From: CAYNCE01 sp964522515
GTDB taxonomy: Bacteria > Patescibacteriota > Patescibacteriia > UBA2196
Reading direction: 5' to 3'
DNA: 52,691 bases
NCBI GenBank assembly: GCA_964522515.1
Contig: CAZFWC010000003.1
Location: 1 to 52,691, forward strand
Shown one piece after another: positions 45,838-52,691 of this stretch. Position 1 is the stretch's first letter. Each line of letters begins with the position of its first letter. The notes beneath the pieces are model-generated. The model ran no database searches and was not told where the DNA came from. It worked only from the letters and a program-made list of their open reading frames with translations. Position numbers and translations under genes: made by a program.

Positions 45838-46122
45838 ATGAAAATATTTATTATTACAAAATATTCATATTACACAATTATTATTGTTGCAATTTTAATG
45901 CTTAGCGCGAGTTTTTATTTTTTGTATAATAATTTTTATCAGACTTTAATCCAAGCAAAAATAATTTATGTTCTTAAAAGTCAAGTTGCTTTTGAATCAG
46001 TAAATATTGAACTTTGGGATAAAGTTGCTCAAAATTTAGAAAACAAAAAAATTTCAATTTTATCAACTGAAAAAAAATTAAATAACCCATTTGTAGAATT
46101 TGTTAAAGTTGAAGAAGAATAA
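45838..46122 (+). CDS. Single-pass membrane protein at the end of the pilus run
   Basis: Seen: 94 aa from ATG 45838 (a TTG at 45808 overlapping the pilO stop is possible). One helix (YYTIIIVAILMLSASFYFL) then a ~60-residue extracytoplasmic tail with FESVNIELWDKVAQNLENK. It occupies the place where pilP often lies but shows no lipobox or PilP domain. A pilus accessory role is inferred from position only. Confidence 0.6.
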   Translation: MKIFIITKYSYYTIIIVAILMLSASFYFLYNNFYQTLIQAKIIYVLKSQVAFESVNIELWDKVAQNLENKKISILSTEKKLNNPFVEFVKVEEE

Positions 46123-46123
46123 A

Positions 46124-46259
46124 AGTCAGTAAAAATAAAATTTAAAACCTTTGAAAAGTTAAAATTGCTTGGTTCACCTTTGGTGAAATTTTGACTTTTC
46201 AAGAGTAAATTTTTCGCAGGAAAAAATTTGCGTGTTTTAAAATTTATTTTTACTAGTTT
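46124..46259. repeat. Nested inverted repeat after the pilus run
   Basis: Outer arms AGTAAAAATAAAATTTAAAAC and GTTTTAAAATTTATTTTTACT enclose GAAAAGTTAAAAT/ATTTTGACTTTTC (loop contains TTCACCTTTGGTGAA, itself a palindrome) and AAATTTTTC/GAAAAAATTT. Fills the gap before iscS; no gene seen. Confidence 0.85.
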
Positions 46260-46270
46260 AAAGACTGCAA

Positions 46271-47419
46271 TTATTTTGGTGCTATTTTTCTATATTTTTT
46301 TACTAAATCAGATAATTTTTTTACAAAATACTCAATTTCAGTTTGAGTATTTTCTTTTCCTAAAGTAATTCGCAAACTTCCGTGAGATTGTTCTGAAGAA
46401 AGTTTAATTGCTGTTAAAACATATGAAGTTTTGTGCAAGTTAGAAGAACAAGCAGATCCTGTTGAAACTGCGATTCCTTGTAAATCTAGTCCTAACAACA
46501 AAGCTTCGCCTTCAACACCAGCAACACTAAAATTCAAATTATTTGGCAATCTTTTTTCTAAACTGCCATTTAATTTTACATTTTTAATTTTTTTTTGAAT
46601 TAATTTCCACAAATAATTTCGCAATTTTTCTATATTTTTATTATTTTGAATTTTGGTTAACTCAACTGCTTTACCCAAACCAACAATTGCTGGCGTATTT
46701 AAAGTTCCTGGTCGTAGACCAAACTCTTGATGACCTCCAAATTGAATATTTTTAATTTTAGTTTCTTTTTTTACAAATAAAACTCCAATTCCTTTTGGTC
46801 CGTAAATTTTGTGTCCTGAAAAAGATAACAAATCAACACCCAATTTTTTCACATCTAAATTTAAATAATTTATTGTTTGAGTCGCGTCAGTGTGAAAAAT
46901 GATTTTTTTCAACCTGTTCTTATTTTTTTCTTTTATCATTTTTCCTATTTTTTCAATTGGTTGAACAGTTCCAATTTCATTATTTGCGTACATTATTGAA
47001 ATTAGTTTAGTATTTTTTTTAATTTCTTTTTCAACATCTTTAACTTTTATACTTCCATCTGATTGCGGTTTTATAAAACTGACTTCAACTTCTTTTTTTT
47101 CTAAATATTTAGAAACTTCTAAAACTGAGGGGTGTTCAATCGCAGAAGTAATAATATGCTCGTGTTTTTTTACTATTCCTTGAATTGCGATATTATTTGC
47201 TTCTGTTGCGCCAGATGTAAAAATAACTTCTTCTGGTTTACAATTTAAAAATTCAGCAATTTTTGTTCGCACATTTTCTACTGCTTTTTTAGCTTCTTGT
47301 CCAAATAAATGTAAAGACGACGCGTTACCAAATTTATCACAAAAATAAGGTTTCATTATTTTAAAAACCTCTTTATCAACTTGTGTTGTTGCCGCGTGGT
47401 CTAAATAAATTCTTTGCAT
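46271..47419 (-). CDS. iscS: Cysteine desulfurase (IscS/NifS family)
   Basis: PLP enzyme that takes sulfur from cysteine for Fe-S cluster and tRNA thiolation. Seen: 382 aa; IYLDHAATTQVDKEV, FTSGATEANNIAIQG, LLSFSGHKIYGPKGIGVL (PLP lysine), and AVSTGSACSS (mobile-loop catalytic cysteine). I chose ATG 47419; an upstream ATG would extend it across the adjacent NifU-type gene in another frame. Runs in the unit iscU-nifU(C)-iscS, an unusual order with the desulfurase last. Confidence 0.95.
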   Translation of the reverse strand: MQRIYLDHAATTQVDKEVFKIMKPYFCDKFGNASSLHLFGQEAKKAVENVRTKIAEFLNCKPEEVIFTSGATEANNIAIQGIVKKHEHIITSAIEHPSVLEVSKYLEKKEVEVSFIKPQSDGSIKVKDVEKEIKKNTKLISIMYANNEIGTVQPIEKIGKMIKEKNKNRLKKIIFHTDATQTINYLNLDVKKLGVDLLSFSGHKIYGPKGIGVLFVKKETKIKNIQFGGHQEFGLRPGTLNTPAIVGLGKAVELTKIQNNKNIEKLRNYLWKLIQKKIKNVKLNGSLEKRLPNNLNFSVAGVEGEALLLGLDLQGIAVSTGSACSSNLHKTSYVLTAIKLSSEQSHGSLRITLGKENTQTEIEYFVKKLSDLVKKYRKIAPK

Positions 47420-47426
47420 AAAATTT

Positions 47427-47654
47427 TTAAACACCAACAACTTCTTTAACTTCTGAAATTTCTTTTTTAATTGTTTGTCCAATTCCTTCTTGCAAAGTTA
47501 TTTGACTCATTGGACATCCAACACACGCGCCTTGCAAACGCAATTTTAAAATTCCAGTTTTTTCATCAAAATCAACAAATTCAACATCGCCTCCATCCAT
47601 TTTAAGATGTGGACGAATTTTATCTAATTCTTGTTTTATTTTATTTTTTATCAT
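47427..47654 (-). CDS. NifU C-terminal-domain (Nfu) protein
   Basis: Fe-S carrier. Seen: 75 aa, IRPHLKMDGGDVEFVDFDE and the cluster motif CVGCPMSQITLQEGI (CxxC). Stand-alone Nfu domain, complete. Lies 7 bp upstream of iscS and 21 bp after iscU in the same direction. Likely passes clusters from IscU to target proteins. Confidence 0.93.
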   Translation of the reverse strand: MIKNKIKQELDKIRPHLKMDGGDVEFVDFDEKTGILKLRLQGACVGCPMSQITLQEGIGQTIKKEISEVKEVVGV

Positions 47655-47675
47655 AAAACTCCGGATTAATTATTT

Positions 47676-48077
47676 TTATTTTTTATAAGTATTCTTAATG
47701 CGATAATTTTCAATTGCTTTTTTTAAACCATCAACTGCTAAAACAGAACAATGCACTTTTGGTTTTGGCAGACCACCAAGTGAATCAACAACTTCTTGTT
47801 TTGTAATTTTTAATGATTCACCTATTGTTTTATTTTTTATTAAATCAGTTAACATTGAAGTTGAAGCAATTGCGGCTCCACAACCTAATGTTTCAAATTT
47901 TACATCTTTAATAATATGATTGTCAATGTTTTGCAAGCCATTTGATTTAATTTTCAAATATATTTTCATTTTGTCGCCACAAACAGGATTTCCAACTTCA
48001 CCAATACCATCAGCATTAGGAATTGAACCTTGATTGTGCGGATTTTGAAAATGGTCTAGAACTTTTTTAGAATACAT
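47676..48077 (-). CDS. iscU: IscU/NifU N-terminal Fe-S scaffold
   Basis: Scaffold on which Fe-S clusters form. Seen: 133 aa; VLDHFQNPHNQGSIPNAD, GNPVCGDKMKIYL (first cysteine with Asp), TLGCGAAIASTSMLTDL (second), and PKPKVHCSVLAVDGLKKAI (third). All three cysteine ligands and the key Asp present. First gene of the minus-strand iscU-nfu-iscS unit. The 193-bp divergent gap to rpmA shows the rpmA promoter but no clear promoter or IscR-type site for this unit. Confidence 0.95.
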   Translation of the reverse strand: MYSKKVLDHFQNPHNQGSIPNADGIGEVGNPVCGDKMKIYLKIKSNGLQNIDNHIIKDVKFETLGCGAAIASTSMLTDLIKNKTIGESLKITKQEVVDSLGGLPKPKVHCSVLAVDGLKKAIENYRIKNTYKK

Positions 48078-48232
48078 AAAAATTAAGTTTAATTTAAAAT
48101 TATTAAAAAATTATTTTATTTTTCTTTATTTTAAAATTAAATAGAGCAAACAGTACAGTTGCGTCGCTTGGATGTTTTTATTTACATTATTTTAAATCTA
48201 CCACAATTTAAAAATAAACACAAAAAATTAAT

Positions 48233-48261
48233 TTGACATAAATTTATTGATTTGCTAAACT
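48233..48261 (+). promoter_or_regulatory. Promoter of rpmA
   Basis: TTGACA (48233-48238), 17-nt spacer, TAAACT (48256-48261), 9 nt before the ATG; leader of only a few nucleotides. Confidence 0.8.
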
Positions 48262-48270
48262 AAAAATTAT

Positions 48271-48543
48271 ATGGCACATATAAAAGCTGGCGGTTCAACA
48301 AAATACGGTCGCGATTCCATTTCAAAAAGATTAGGTGTTAAACTTTACGAAAACCAGATTGCAAAAGCTGGCGCTATTTTAGTTCGCCAACGCGGAACAA
48401 AATTTCAACCTGGTAAAAATGTTAAAAAAGGAAACGATGACACTTTATTTGCGATTAAAACAGGAAAAATTCATTTTTATCGCAGAAAAAAAATAAAACA
48501 TGATGGAAGTTTAAAATACACAAAATATATTTCAATAATTTAA
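48271..48543 (+). CDS. rpmA: Ribosomal protein L27 (bL27)
   Basis: N-terminal tail reaches the peptidyl-transferase centre. Seen: 90 aa; AHIKAGGSTKYGRDSISKRL directly after the initiator, with no cleavable Firmicute-type extension, then GAILVRQRGTKFQPGKNV. Full length. Separated from rplU, its usual neighbour. Near-leaderless promoter. Confidence 0.96.
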   Translation: MAHIKAGGSTKYGRDSISKRLGVKLYENQIAKAGAILVRQRGTKFQPGKNVKKGNDDTLFAIKTGKIHFYRRKKIKHDGSLKYTKYISII

Positions 48544-48552
48544 AATAATCTT

Positions 48553-48639
48553 ATGCCAAATTCAGCAAAACGCGCTCGCAACAAACAAATGGCTAAACTT
48601 GAAAAAAAGAAAAAAAATAAATCTAAGCACAAAAAATAA
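48553..48639 (+). CDS. 28-aa Lys-rich mini-protein after rpmA
   Basis: Seen: starts MPNSAKRARNKQMAKL and ends in a Lys/Asn-rich tail. It begins 9 bp after the rpmA stop and is followed by a terminator, so it is co-transcribed. The opening resembles the first residues of S20 (MPN.KSAKKR) but is too short to be that protein. Could be a small ribosome-associated peptide, an S20 remnant or spurious; no SD. Confidence 0.45.
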   Translation: MPNSAKRARNKQMAKLEKKKKNKSKHKK

Positions 48640-48669
48640 ATTTTATTAGATTAAATTTATTTAATTTAA

Positions 48670-48703
48670 ATAAAAAATCTCAGATAGTTGAGATTTTTTG
48701 TTT
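48670..48703. terminator. Bidirectional terminator between rpmA and rplI
   Basis: AAAAAATCTCA/TGAGATTTTTT stem with loop GATAGT, T-run on both strands; serves convergent rpmA and rplI units. Confidence 0.85.
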
Positions 48704-48778
48704 ATTTAATTTTATATTTATAAATTCTGAACCTATAAATCGGTTTATCGGTTTATTTTAAAAATAAAATTTTGCAAT

Positions 48779-49222
48779 CTATTTTTTGCAAACTTCAATA
48801 ATCAAATTAATTTTTTTATCTTTTATTTTTAAATTTAATTTGTGCTCACCAATTTTTTTTAAATGTTCTTTAATTTTAATTTTGTAATTACTCAAATCAA
48901 CTTTAAAATTATTTTTAACAGCTAACAAAATTTCGTCTTGAGAAATTGAGGCAAAAAGTTTTCCTTTTTCAGACGCTTGTTTTAAAATTTTAATTTTTTT
49001 ATTATTTATTTTTTTAATTATATTTTCTAAATTATCTGTTAATTGAATTTTCTTTTTTTGAATTTTCTGATTTTCTTTTTCTAATTCTTTTATTTTTTTT
49101 GGCGTAGCTAAAACCGCAATTTTTTGCGGAATTAAAAAATTCATTGCATAACCACTTTTTACTTCAATAATATTTCCTGAATTTCCAAGTTTTTTTATAT
49201 TTTTTAGTAAAATCAGTTTCAT
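48779..49222 (-). CDS. rplI: Ribosomal protein L9 (bL9)
   Basis: Elongated large-subunit protein near the L1 stalk. Seen: 147 aa; N-terminal domain MKLILLKNIKKLGNSGNIIEVKSGYAMNFL (family start LL.DV..LG..GD.V.V..GYARN.L), long basic helix, and C-terminal GKLFASISQDEI. Full length. Its presence is informative because some CPR branches lack L9 (family knowledge). An extended -10 TGCTAAAAT lies about 45 bp upstream, on the minus strand at 49268-49276. Confidence 0.95.
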   Translation of the reverse strand: MKLILLKNIKKLGNSGNIIEVKSGYAMNFLIPQKIAVLATPKKIKELEKENQKIQKKKIQLTDNLENIIKKINNKKIKILKQASEKGKLFASISQDEILLAVKNNFKVDLSNYKIKIKEHLKKIGEHKLNLKIKDKKINLIIEVCKK

Positions 49223-49297
49223 AAAGAATTAAGAAATTAAGAAAGGAGAAATTGAGGTTAAATCAAAATTTTAGCAAAGCTAGAATTTTAATAGTCC

Positions 49298-50608
49298 TTA
49301 ATTTTTTAATTTCTCACTTTCTCCTAATATTTCAATTGCTTTTTCAAGTTGTGGATCTTTTTCATTTTTAAAATCTTCTTCAGTTAAATCAATAATTTCA
49401 TCTGGTTCAATTCCAACTGAATCAATTTGTCGGTTATTTGGAGTTAGCCATCGCGCAATTGTTAATTTAATTGCTGAACCATCTGAAAAATTGCGTAAAG
49501 TTTGCACAGAACCTTTTCCAAAAGTTTTCATTCCAATTATTGTCGCAATTTTATAATCTTGCAAAGCGCCTGCAACAATTTCTGAAGCTGACGCAGAACC
49601 TTGATTAACCAAAACAACAGTTGGATAATTTTTTAATTGAGCTTGACCGTTTGCTAAATATTGTTTTTTGTCGCCAGTAGCTGATTCTTCTTGCACAACT
49701 GTTTTTCCAATCTCCAACCAATACGAAGCAATTGTAACTGAACGATCCAAATAACCACCAGGATTATTTCGTAAATCTAAAATCACGCCTTTTGGATTTT
49801 GTAAAATTATTTCGTTCACTGCTTGTTTAAATCTTGCGTCAGTGTCGTGGTTAAAATTTGTTATTTTAATGTAACCAATATTATTTTCTTTTATCTCCCA
49901 TTTAACGCTTACTATTTTAATTTCATCACGAATAATTGTAATCTCGTGGAATTGATTGTCACTTTCTCTGTAAATTTTTAAAACAACTGGTGTTCCTTTT
50001 TCTCCTCTAATTTTTAAAACAGCGTCGTTTAAAGAAATTCCCTGTGTGTTTTCTTTATTAATTTCAACAACTCTGTCTTTTGGTTTTAGTCCGGCTTTTT
50101 CTGCTGGTGATTCTGACAAAGGAGAAATAATTGTTAAAACACTGTCTCGAATTCCAATTTCCGCTCCAATTCCTTCAAACTTTCCTTTTAAATCATCTTG
50201 AAATTCTTTTGCTGGTTCAGGAGTTAAAAAAACAGAATAAGGATCTTTTAATGCTGAAACTAAACCGCTGGTTGCTCCGTAAAGCAATTTTGTTTCACCG
50301 ACTGGTTTGTCAATATATTCATTTTGAATTGTGTTCCAAACTTCCCAAAACAAACTAAAATTTACATCTTTTTTAAAATACTCTGGCAAATTTGTGTTTT
50401 TATCATTTACTTTTCCAAATTCTTCTCCGTTTTGAATTACTGTTTCTGGTTCTGTTACAACAGTTAATTTTCCTTGTTTTTTACCAATTAAAATTCCAGC
50501 CCCAAACGAAATAATTAATAAAATTACAACAAAATACAAAACAAATGGTTTTTTTAACCACGCAAATTTATTTTTATTTTCTATTTTTTCTATAAAGTTA
50601 TTTTCCAT
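49298..50608 (-). CDS. S41 family C-terminal processing protease (CtpA-like)
   Basis: Membrane-anchored serine protease acting outside the cytoplasm. Seen: 436 aa; one helix (FVLYFVVILLIISFGAGILIG); YGATSGLVSALKDPYSVFLTP; PDZ domain (GKFEGIGAEIGI...GLKPKDRVVEINKE); GVILDLRNNPGGYLD; catalytic Ser in NQGSASASEIVAGAL and Lys in TFGKGSVQT. Complete. I chose ATG 50608, 7 nt after an extended -10 box; an upstream ATG lies before the promoter. The C-terminal ESEKLKN and the stop lie in a GAAATTAAAAAATTAAG-type microrepeat. Confidence 0.95.
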   Translation of the reverse strand: MENNFIEKIENKNKFAWLKKPFVLYFVVILLIISFGAGILIGKKQGKLTVVTEPETVIQNGEEFGKVNDKNTNLPEYFKKDVNFSLFWEVWNTIQNEYIDKPVGETKLLYGATSGLVSALKDPYSVFLTPEPAKEFQDDLKGKFEGIGAEIGIRDSVLTIISPLSESPAEKAGLKPKDRVVEINKENTQGISLNDAVLKIRGEKGTPVVLKIYRESDNQFHEITIIRDEIKIVSVKWEIKENNIGYIKITNFNHDTDARFKQAVNEIILQNPKGVILDLRNNPGGYLDRSVTIASYWLEIGKTVVQEESATGDKKQYLANGQAQLKNYPTVVLVNQGSASASEIVAGALQDYKIATIIGMKTFGKGSVQTLRNFSDGSAIKLTIARWLTPNNRQIDSVGIEPDEIIDLTEEDFKNEKDPQLEKAIEILGESEKLKN

Positions 50609-50615
50609 TGTTTTT

Positions 50616-50624
50616 ATTATATCA
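50616..50624 (-). promoter_or_regulatory. Extended -10 promoter of the ctpA-like gene
   Basis: Minus strand TGATATAAT, 7 nt before ATG 50608. Predicts a leaderless mRNA. Same box as corA. Confidence 0.7.
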
Positions 50625-50632
50625 CACAATTT

Positions 50633-50666
50633 AAAAAATAAAAAAGCCGCCACGCAATTGTGACGG
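50633..50666 (-). terminator. Terminator of the 146-aa membrane protein gene
   Basis: CCGTCAC/GTGGCGG stem (one G-T pair) followed on the minus strand by CTTTTTTATTTTT. Confidence 0.8.
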
Positions 50667-50712
50667 ATTAAATTTGTTAAAAAAATTAAATTTCAATTCT
50701 AGAAGATGTGCG

Positions 50713-51153
50713 TCAAATTGGCAAATCTTTATGAAGTGTATCATCTTTTTTTGCCATAAAAAGATAAGGGACTGGTCTAACTGGTCTATCGTGTAAAGAC
50801 CATTTATGAATTTCATTTTTAAATTTCAAATGAAATTTGCCAATACGATCGAAAACAATTATTTGATCATTGTCTTCTAATGAATCCAAAAAATAAAAAA
50901 TTTCTTCTGCTTTTCCATAATAATAATTATGATATTTTTTGACAAAAAATAAAACCACGAGTGTAATAATTGCCAAAAATAAAAACTCCAAATCAATTGG
51001 TGAAGAAAAATGTTTTACAATCACAGAAATTACTAACAGTCCAAGAAAACACAAAAAAAATACATACAATATTTTGTCTTTGTATCTTGGCGTTTGAACG
51101 AAATTCATATATTCTAACTCTTTTTCAGAATAAAATTTTTCCTTTTTTTTCAT
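50713..51153 (-). CDS. 146-aa membrane protein
   Basis: I recognise no family. Seen: basic/acidic N-terminus MKKKEKFYSEKELEYM, two membrane helices (ILYVFFLCFLGLLVISVIV and LEFLFLAIITLVVLFFV), then a ~70-residue cytoplasmic tail (EEIFYFLDSLEDNDQIIVFD, HKWSLHDRPVRPVPYLF). Its own TTGACA promoter, AAGGAGG SD 8 nt before the ATG and own terminator, like the other SD-led stand-alone genes but longer. Confidence 0.75.
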   Translation of the reverse strand: MKKKEKFYSEKELEYMNFVQTPRYKDKILYVFFLCFLGLLVISVIVKHFSSPIDLEFLFLAIITLVVLFFVKKYHNYYYGKAEEIFYFLDSLEDNDQIIVFDRIGKFHLKFKNEIHKWSLHDRPVRPVPYLFMAKKDDTLHKDLPI

Positions 51154-51215
51154 TTTTAAATCCTCCTTGATAATTTGATTTTTAATGATTTTTTTGGTAA
51201 ATTAATTATGTACAA

Positions 51216-51244
51216 ACCTTACAAAATTTTTAAAAAAATGTCAA
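51216..51244 (-). promoter_or_regulatory. Promoter of the 146-aa membrane protein
   Basis: Minus strand TTGACA (51239-51244), 17-nt spacer, TAAGGT (51216-51221); leader of about 55 nt. Confidence 0.75.
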
Positions 51245-51271
51245 ATTTAAATTGTATTGTTCAAAATATAA

Positions 51272-51317
51272 CGGGATCCCATCACCCCTAACAACCTTAA
51301 AAGTCGTTCGGGATGAC
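51272..51317. repeat. GGGATCCCATC...CGGGATGACAC repeat
   Basis: Same family as 4211-4262, inverted: GGGATCCCATCACCCCTAAC...TTAAAAGTCGTTCGGGATGAC. Just upstream of the PEGA gene. Confidence 0.7.
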
Positions 51318-51329
51318 ACCTTTAAAAAA

Positions 51330-52643
51330 ATGACCCTACTTCATCGCAGAATTTTATATTCTTTATTTTTTCTTGTATTTTTTATCACAGCGCCAATTGT
51401 AATTTTGTGGGCGCAAGGATACAGATACAATTTTAGCCAACATTGTTTGCAAAAAACAGGTGTTTTATTTTTAGAATCAAAACCTTCAAAAGCTAATATA
51501 TTTTTAAATAAAAAATTGCAAAACGAAACAACAACAGCGCGATTAAAAAATCTTTTACCAGATGATTATTTTGTTGAAGTTAAAAAAGACAATTTTCAAA
51601 CTTGGCAAAAAAATTTAAAAGTTAATGAAAGTCAAACAACTTTTGCGCAATACATTAGATTGTTTAAACAAAATCCAAAAATTGAAAATATTTTTTCAGA
51701 AAAAATTATTCAAACAAGCGAAAAAATAAATGATAATTTAGCGATTATCTATGAAAAAGACAAACAAAATCATTTAGGAATTTTAAATTTTGAAAATCAA
51801 AATTTAACTGAATTAACTTTGCTTAATTTTACTCCTGAAAAAATTATTTTATCACAGGATTCATTATTTATTTTATTAATTACTTCTTTTAATGAAAATT
51901 TAATTTTTGATGTTAAAAATAAAAAAATAATTGATTTAACAAAAATTACTAAGCAAAATATAAAAAAAATAAATTGGTTTAAAAATAATGAAGATGAAAT
52001 TATTTATATTCAAACCAATAATAGTTTACTTGAATCAAATTTAATTTCTAATAAATCAATTGTTTTAATTAGTCAACCAATTTTAGATTTTTATTTAATA
52101 AATAATTCTATTTTTTGGTTGCAGAAAACTTCTTCACAAATTTTATTAAACAAAGTTGAATTAAATAATTTAAAAAATATCCAAACTATTTCAACTTTGC
52201 CAATTTCAGATAGTTATGAATTTCAAAAAACCCCTGAAACACATTTATCACTTTTAGATAAAAATAATAATATTTTTTATTTAATTGATATTAAAGACAA
52301 CACAAAACAGATATTTCCAGAAATAAATTATATGAGTTGGTCGCCAAATAATAAAAATATTTTATTAATTAATGATTTTGAAATTATTGTTTTTGATTTA
52401 GAAAAACAAGAAAAAAATTTAATTGTTAGGTTAAGTAATAAAATTTTACAGACTTTTTGGTATCCTGTTTCAACTCATATTATTTATTTAACAAATGAAA
52501 ATATTAAAGCTGTTGAAAATATTAGTGATGAAAAACAATTTAATATTTTAGTTAACCAAAAAAATATTCAACAATTTTTTATTTTTAATAAAAACAAAAT
52601 TTATTTTATAAATGAGCAAGGAATAAATTCCGCTGAAATATAG
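51330..52643 (+). CDS. PEGA-domain membrane protein with beta-propeller-like C-terminus
   Basis: Seen: 437 aa from ATG 51330. N-terminal helix (RILYSLFFLVFFITAPIVIL), then a PEGA domain (LFLESKPSKANIFLNKKL, LLPDDYFVEVKKDNFQTWQK). The remaining ~310 residues repeat a strand pattern with NNKNILLINDFEIIVFDLE and SWSPNNKNI-like segments, like the WD/TolB-type propeller found after PEGA in many CPR proteins. Extracytoplasmic; role unknown, possibly cell-surface binding. An upstream ATG at 51252 lies in the repeat at 51272-51317 and is rejected. The last 48 bp of the window hold nothing recognisable. Confidence 0.75.
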   Translation: MTLLHRRILYSLFFLVFFITAPIVILWAQGYRYNFSQHCLQKTGVLFLESKPSKANIFLNKKLQNETTTARLKNLLPDDYFVEVKKDNFQTWQKNLKVNESQTTFAQYIRLFKQNPKIENIFSEKIIQTSEKINDNLAIIYEKDKQNHLGILNFENQNLTELTLLNFTPEKIILSQDSLFILLITSFNENLIFDVKNKKIIDLTKITKQNIKKINWFKNNEDEIIYIQTNNSLLESNLISNKSIVLISQPILDFYLINNSIFWLQKTSSQILLNKVELNNLKNIQTISTLPISDSYEFQKTPETHLSLLDKNNNIFYLIDIKDNTKQIFPEINYMSWSPNNKNILLINDFEIIVFDLEKQEKNLIVRLSNKILQTFWYPVSTHIIYLTNENIKAVENISDEKQFNILVNQKNIQQFFIFNKNKIYFINEQGINSAEI

Positions 52644-52691
52644 CACTCGCATTTTAAATCCAACCAAACAATCTTTTAAACTTAATTGAAC

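Noticed and set aside
48553..48639. Ribosomal protein S20 (rpsT)
   Set aside because: Only the first few residues resemble S20; 28 codons are far too few for its helical bundle.
1..52691. UGA recoded as glycine or tryptophan (as in Gracilibacteria/Absconditabacteria)
   Set aside because: tsaB, secD, a pseudopilin gene and other genes end in TGA at the expected place; no conserved protein requires read-through of TGA.

Overview
The window is a strongly AT-rich, tightly packed bacterial chromosome segment. It uses the standard code: TGA stops end secD, tsaB and pilus genes. Several traits point to Patescibacteria (CPR), probably the Parcubacteria side. Core proteins are short (AlaRS 607 aa, TsaB 142 aa, RpoA 262 aa). 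Most housekeeping genes lack a Shine-Dalgarno (SD) sequence. Typical CPR families are present: orphan type IV secretion coupling ATPases, a baseplate-J-like membrane protein, a sigma-region-4/HARE-HTH protein, a FemX/LPG-synthase/Mur-ligase cluster and a type IV pilus locus. L9 is present. The lineage call is inference; no 16S gene is in the window. I found no tRNA, rRNA, CRISPR array, transposase or integrase.

Layout. 1-4.5 kb: ddl, cysS, corA and an acidic hypothetical. 4.5-8 kb: a small Cys4 protein, a fused TraD/VirB4-like ATPase and a DUF5698-like membrane protein. 8.2-11.8 kb: alaS, a 54-aa Cys-rich protein, a candidate small RNA and a baseplate-J-like protein. 11.8-16.7 kb: infA-rpmJ-rpsM-rpsK-rpsD-rpoA-rplQ-rplM-rpsI, with palindromic repeats in most gaps. 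16.7-20.8 kb (minus): ruvA-femX-LPG synthase-Mur ligase. 21-23.9 kb: small SD-led genes, a winged-helix protein, an RluB/RsuA-type enzyme and tsaB. 24-27.8 kb: secD (with a parvulin insert), secF and sigma4-HARE. 27.9-31.2 kb: a split version of the coupling ATPase. 31.3-34 kb: ruvX, a WecA/MraY-type transferase, a DUF192 lipoprotein and rplU. 34-36.5 kb (minus): dnaB-ybaB-recR-small membrane protein. 36.7-46.1 kb: a GT-C-like membrane protein, then pilC, three pseudopilin-type genes, pilM, pilN, pilO and a small membrane protein. 46.3-48 kb (minus): iscU-nifU(C)-iscS. 48.2-52.6 kb: rpmA, rplI, ctpA, a membrane protein and a PEGA-domain protein.

Two gene-start styles stand out. One group (corA, GTG gene 3729, alaS, baseplate-J-like, HTH gene 21420, sigma4-HARE, GT-C gene, ctpA) has a -10 box only 6-7 nt before the start codon, predicting leaderless mRNAs. 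The other is a set of short stand-alone minus-strand genes. Each has a TTGACA-type promoter (usually N17), a 5' leader and a GGAG/GGAGG SD; most also have an intrinsic terminator.

The most unusual layer is a set of dispersed palindromic elements. They nest inside one another, fill the gaps of the ribosomal operon, and also lie in frame inside alaS, rluB/rsuA, recR, a pseudopilin gene, cysS and a membrane glycosyltransferase gene. One 29-bp unit occurs three times identically and is translated in two different frames in two proteins. Another copy supplies the last codons and stop of rpoA, whose product lacks the alpha C-terminal domain.
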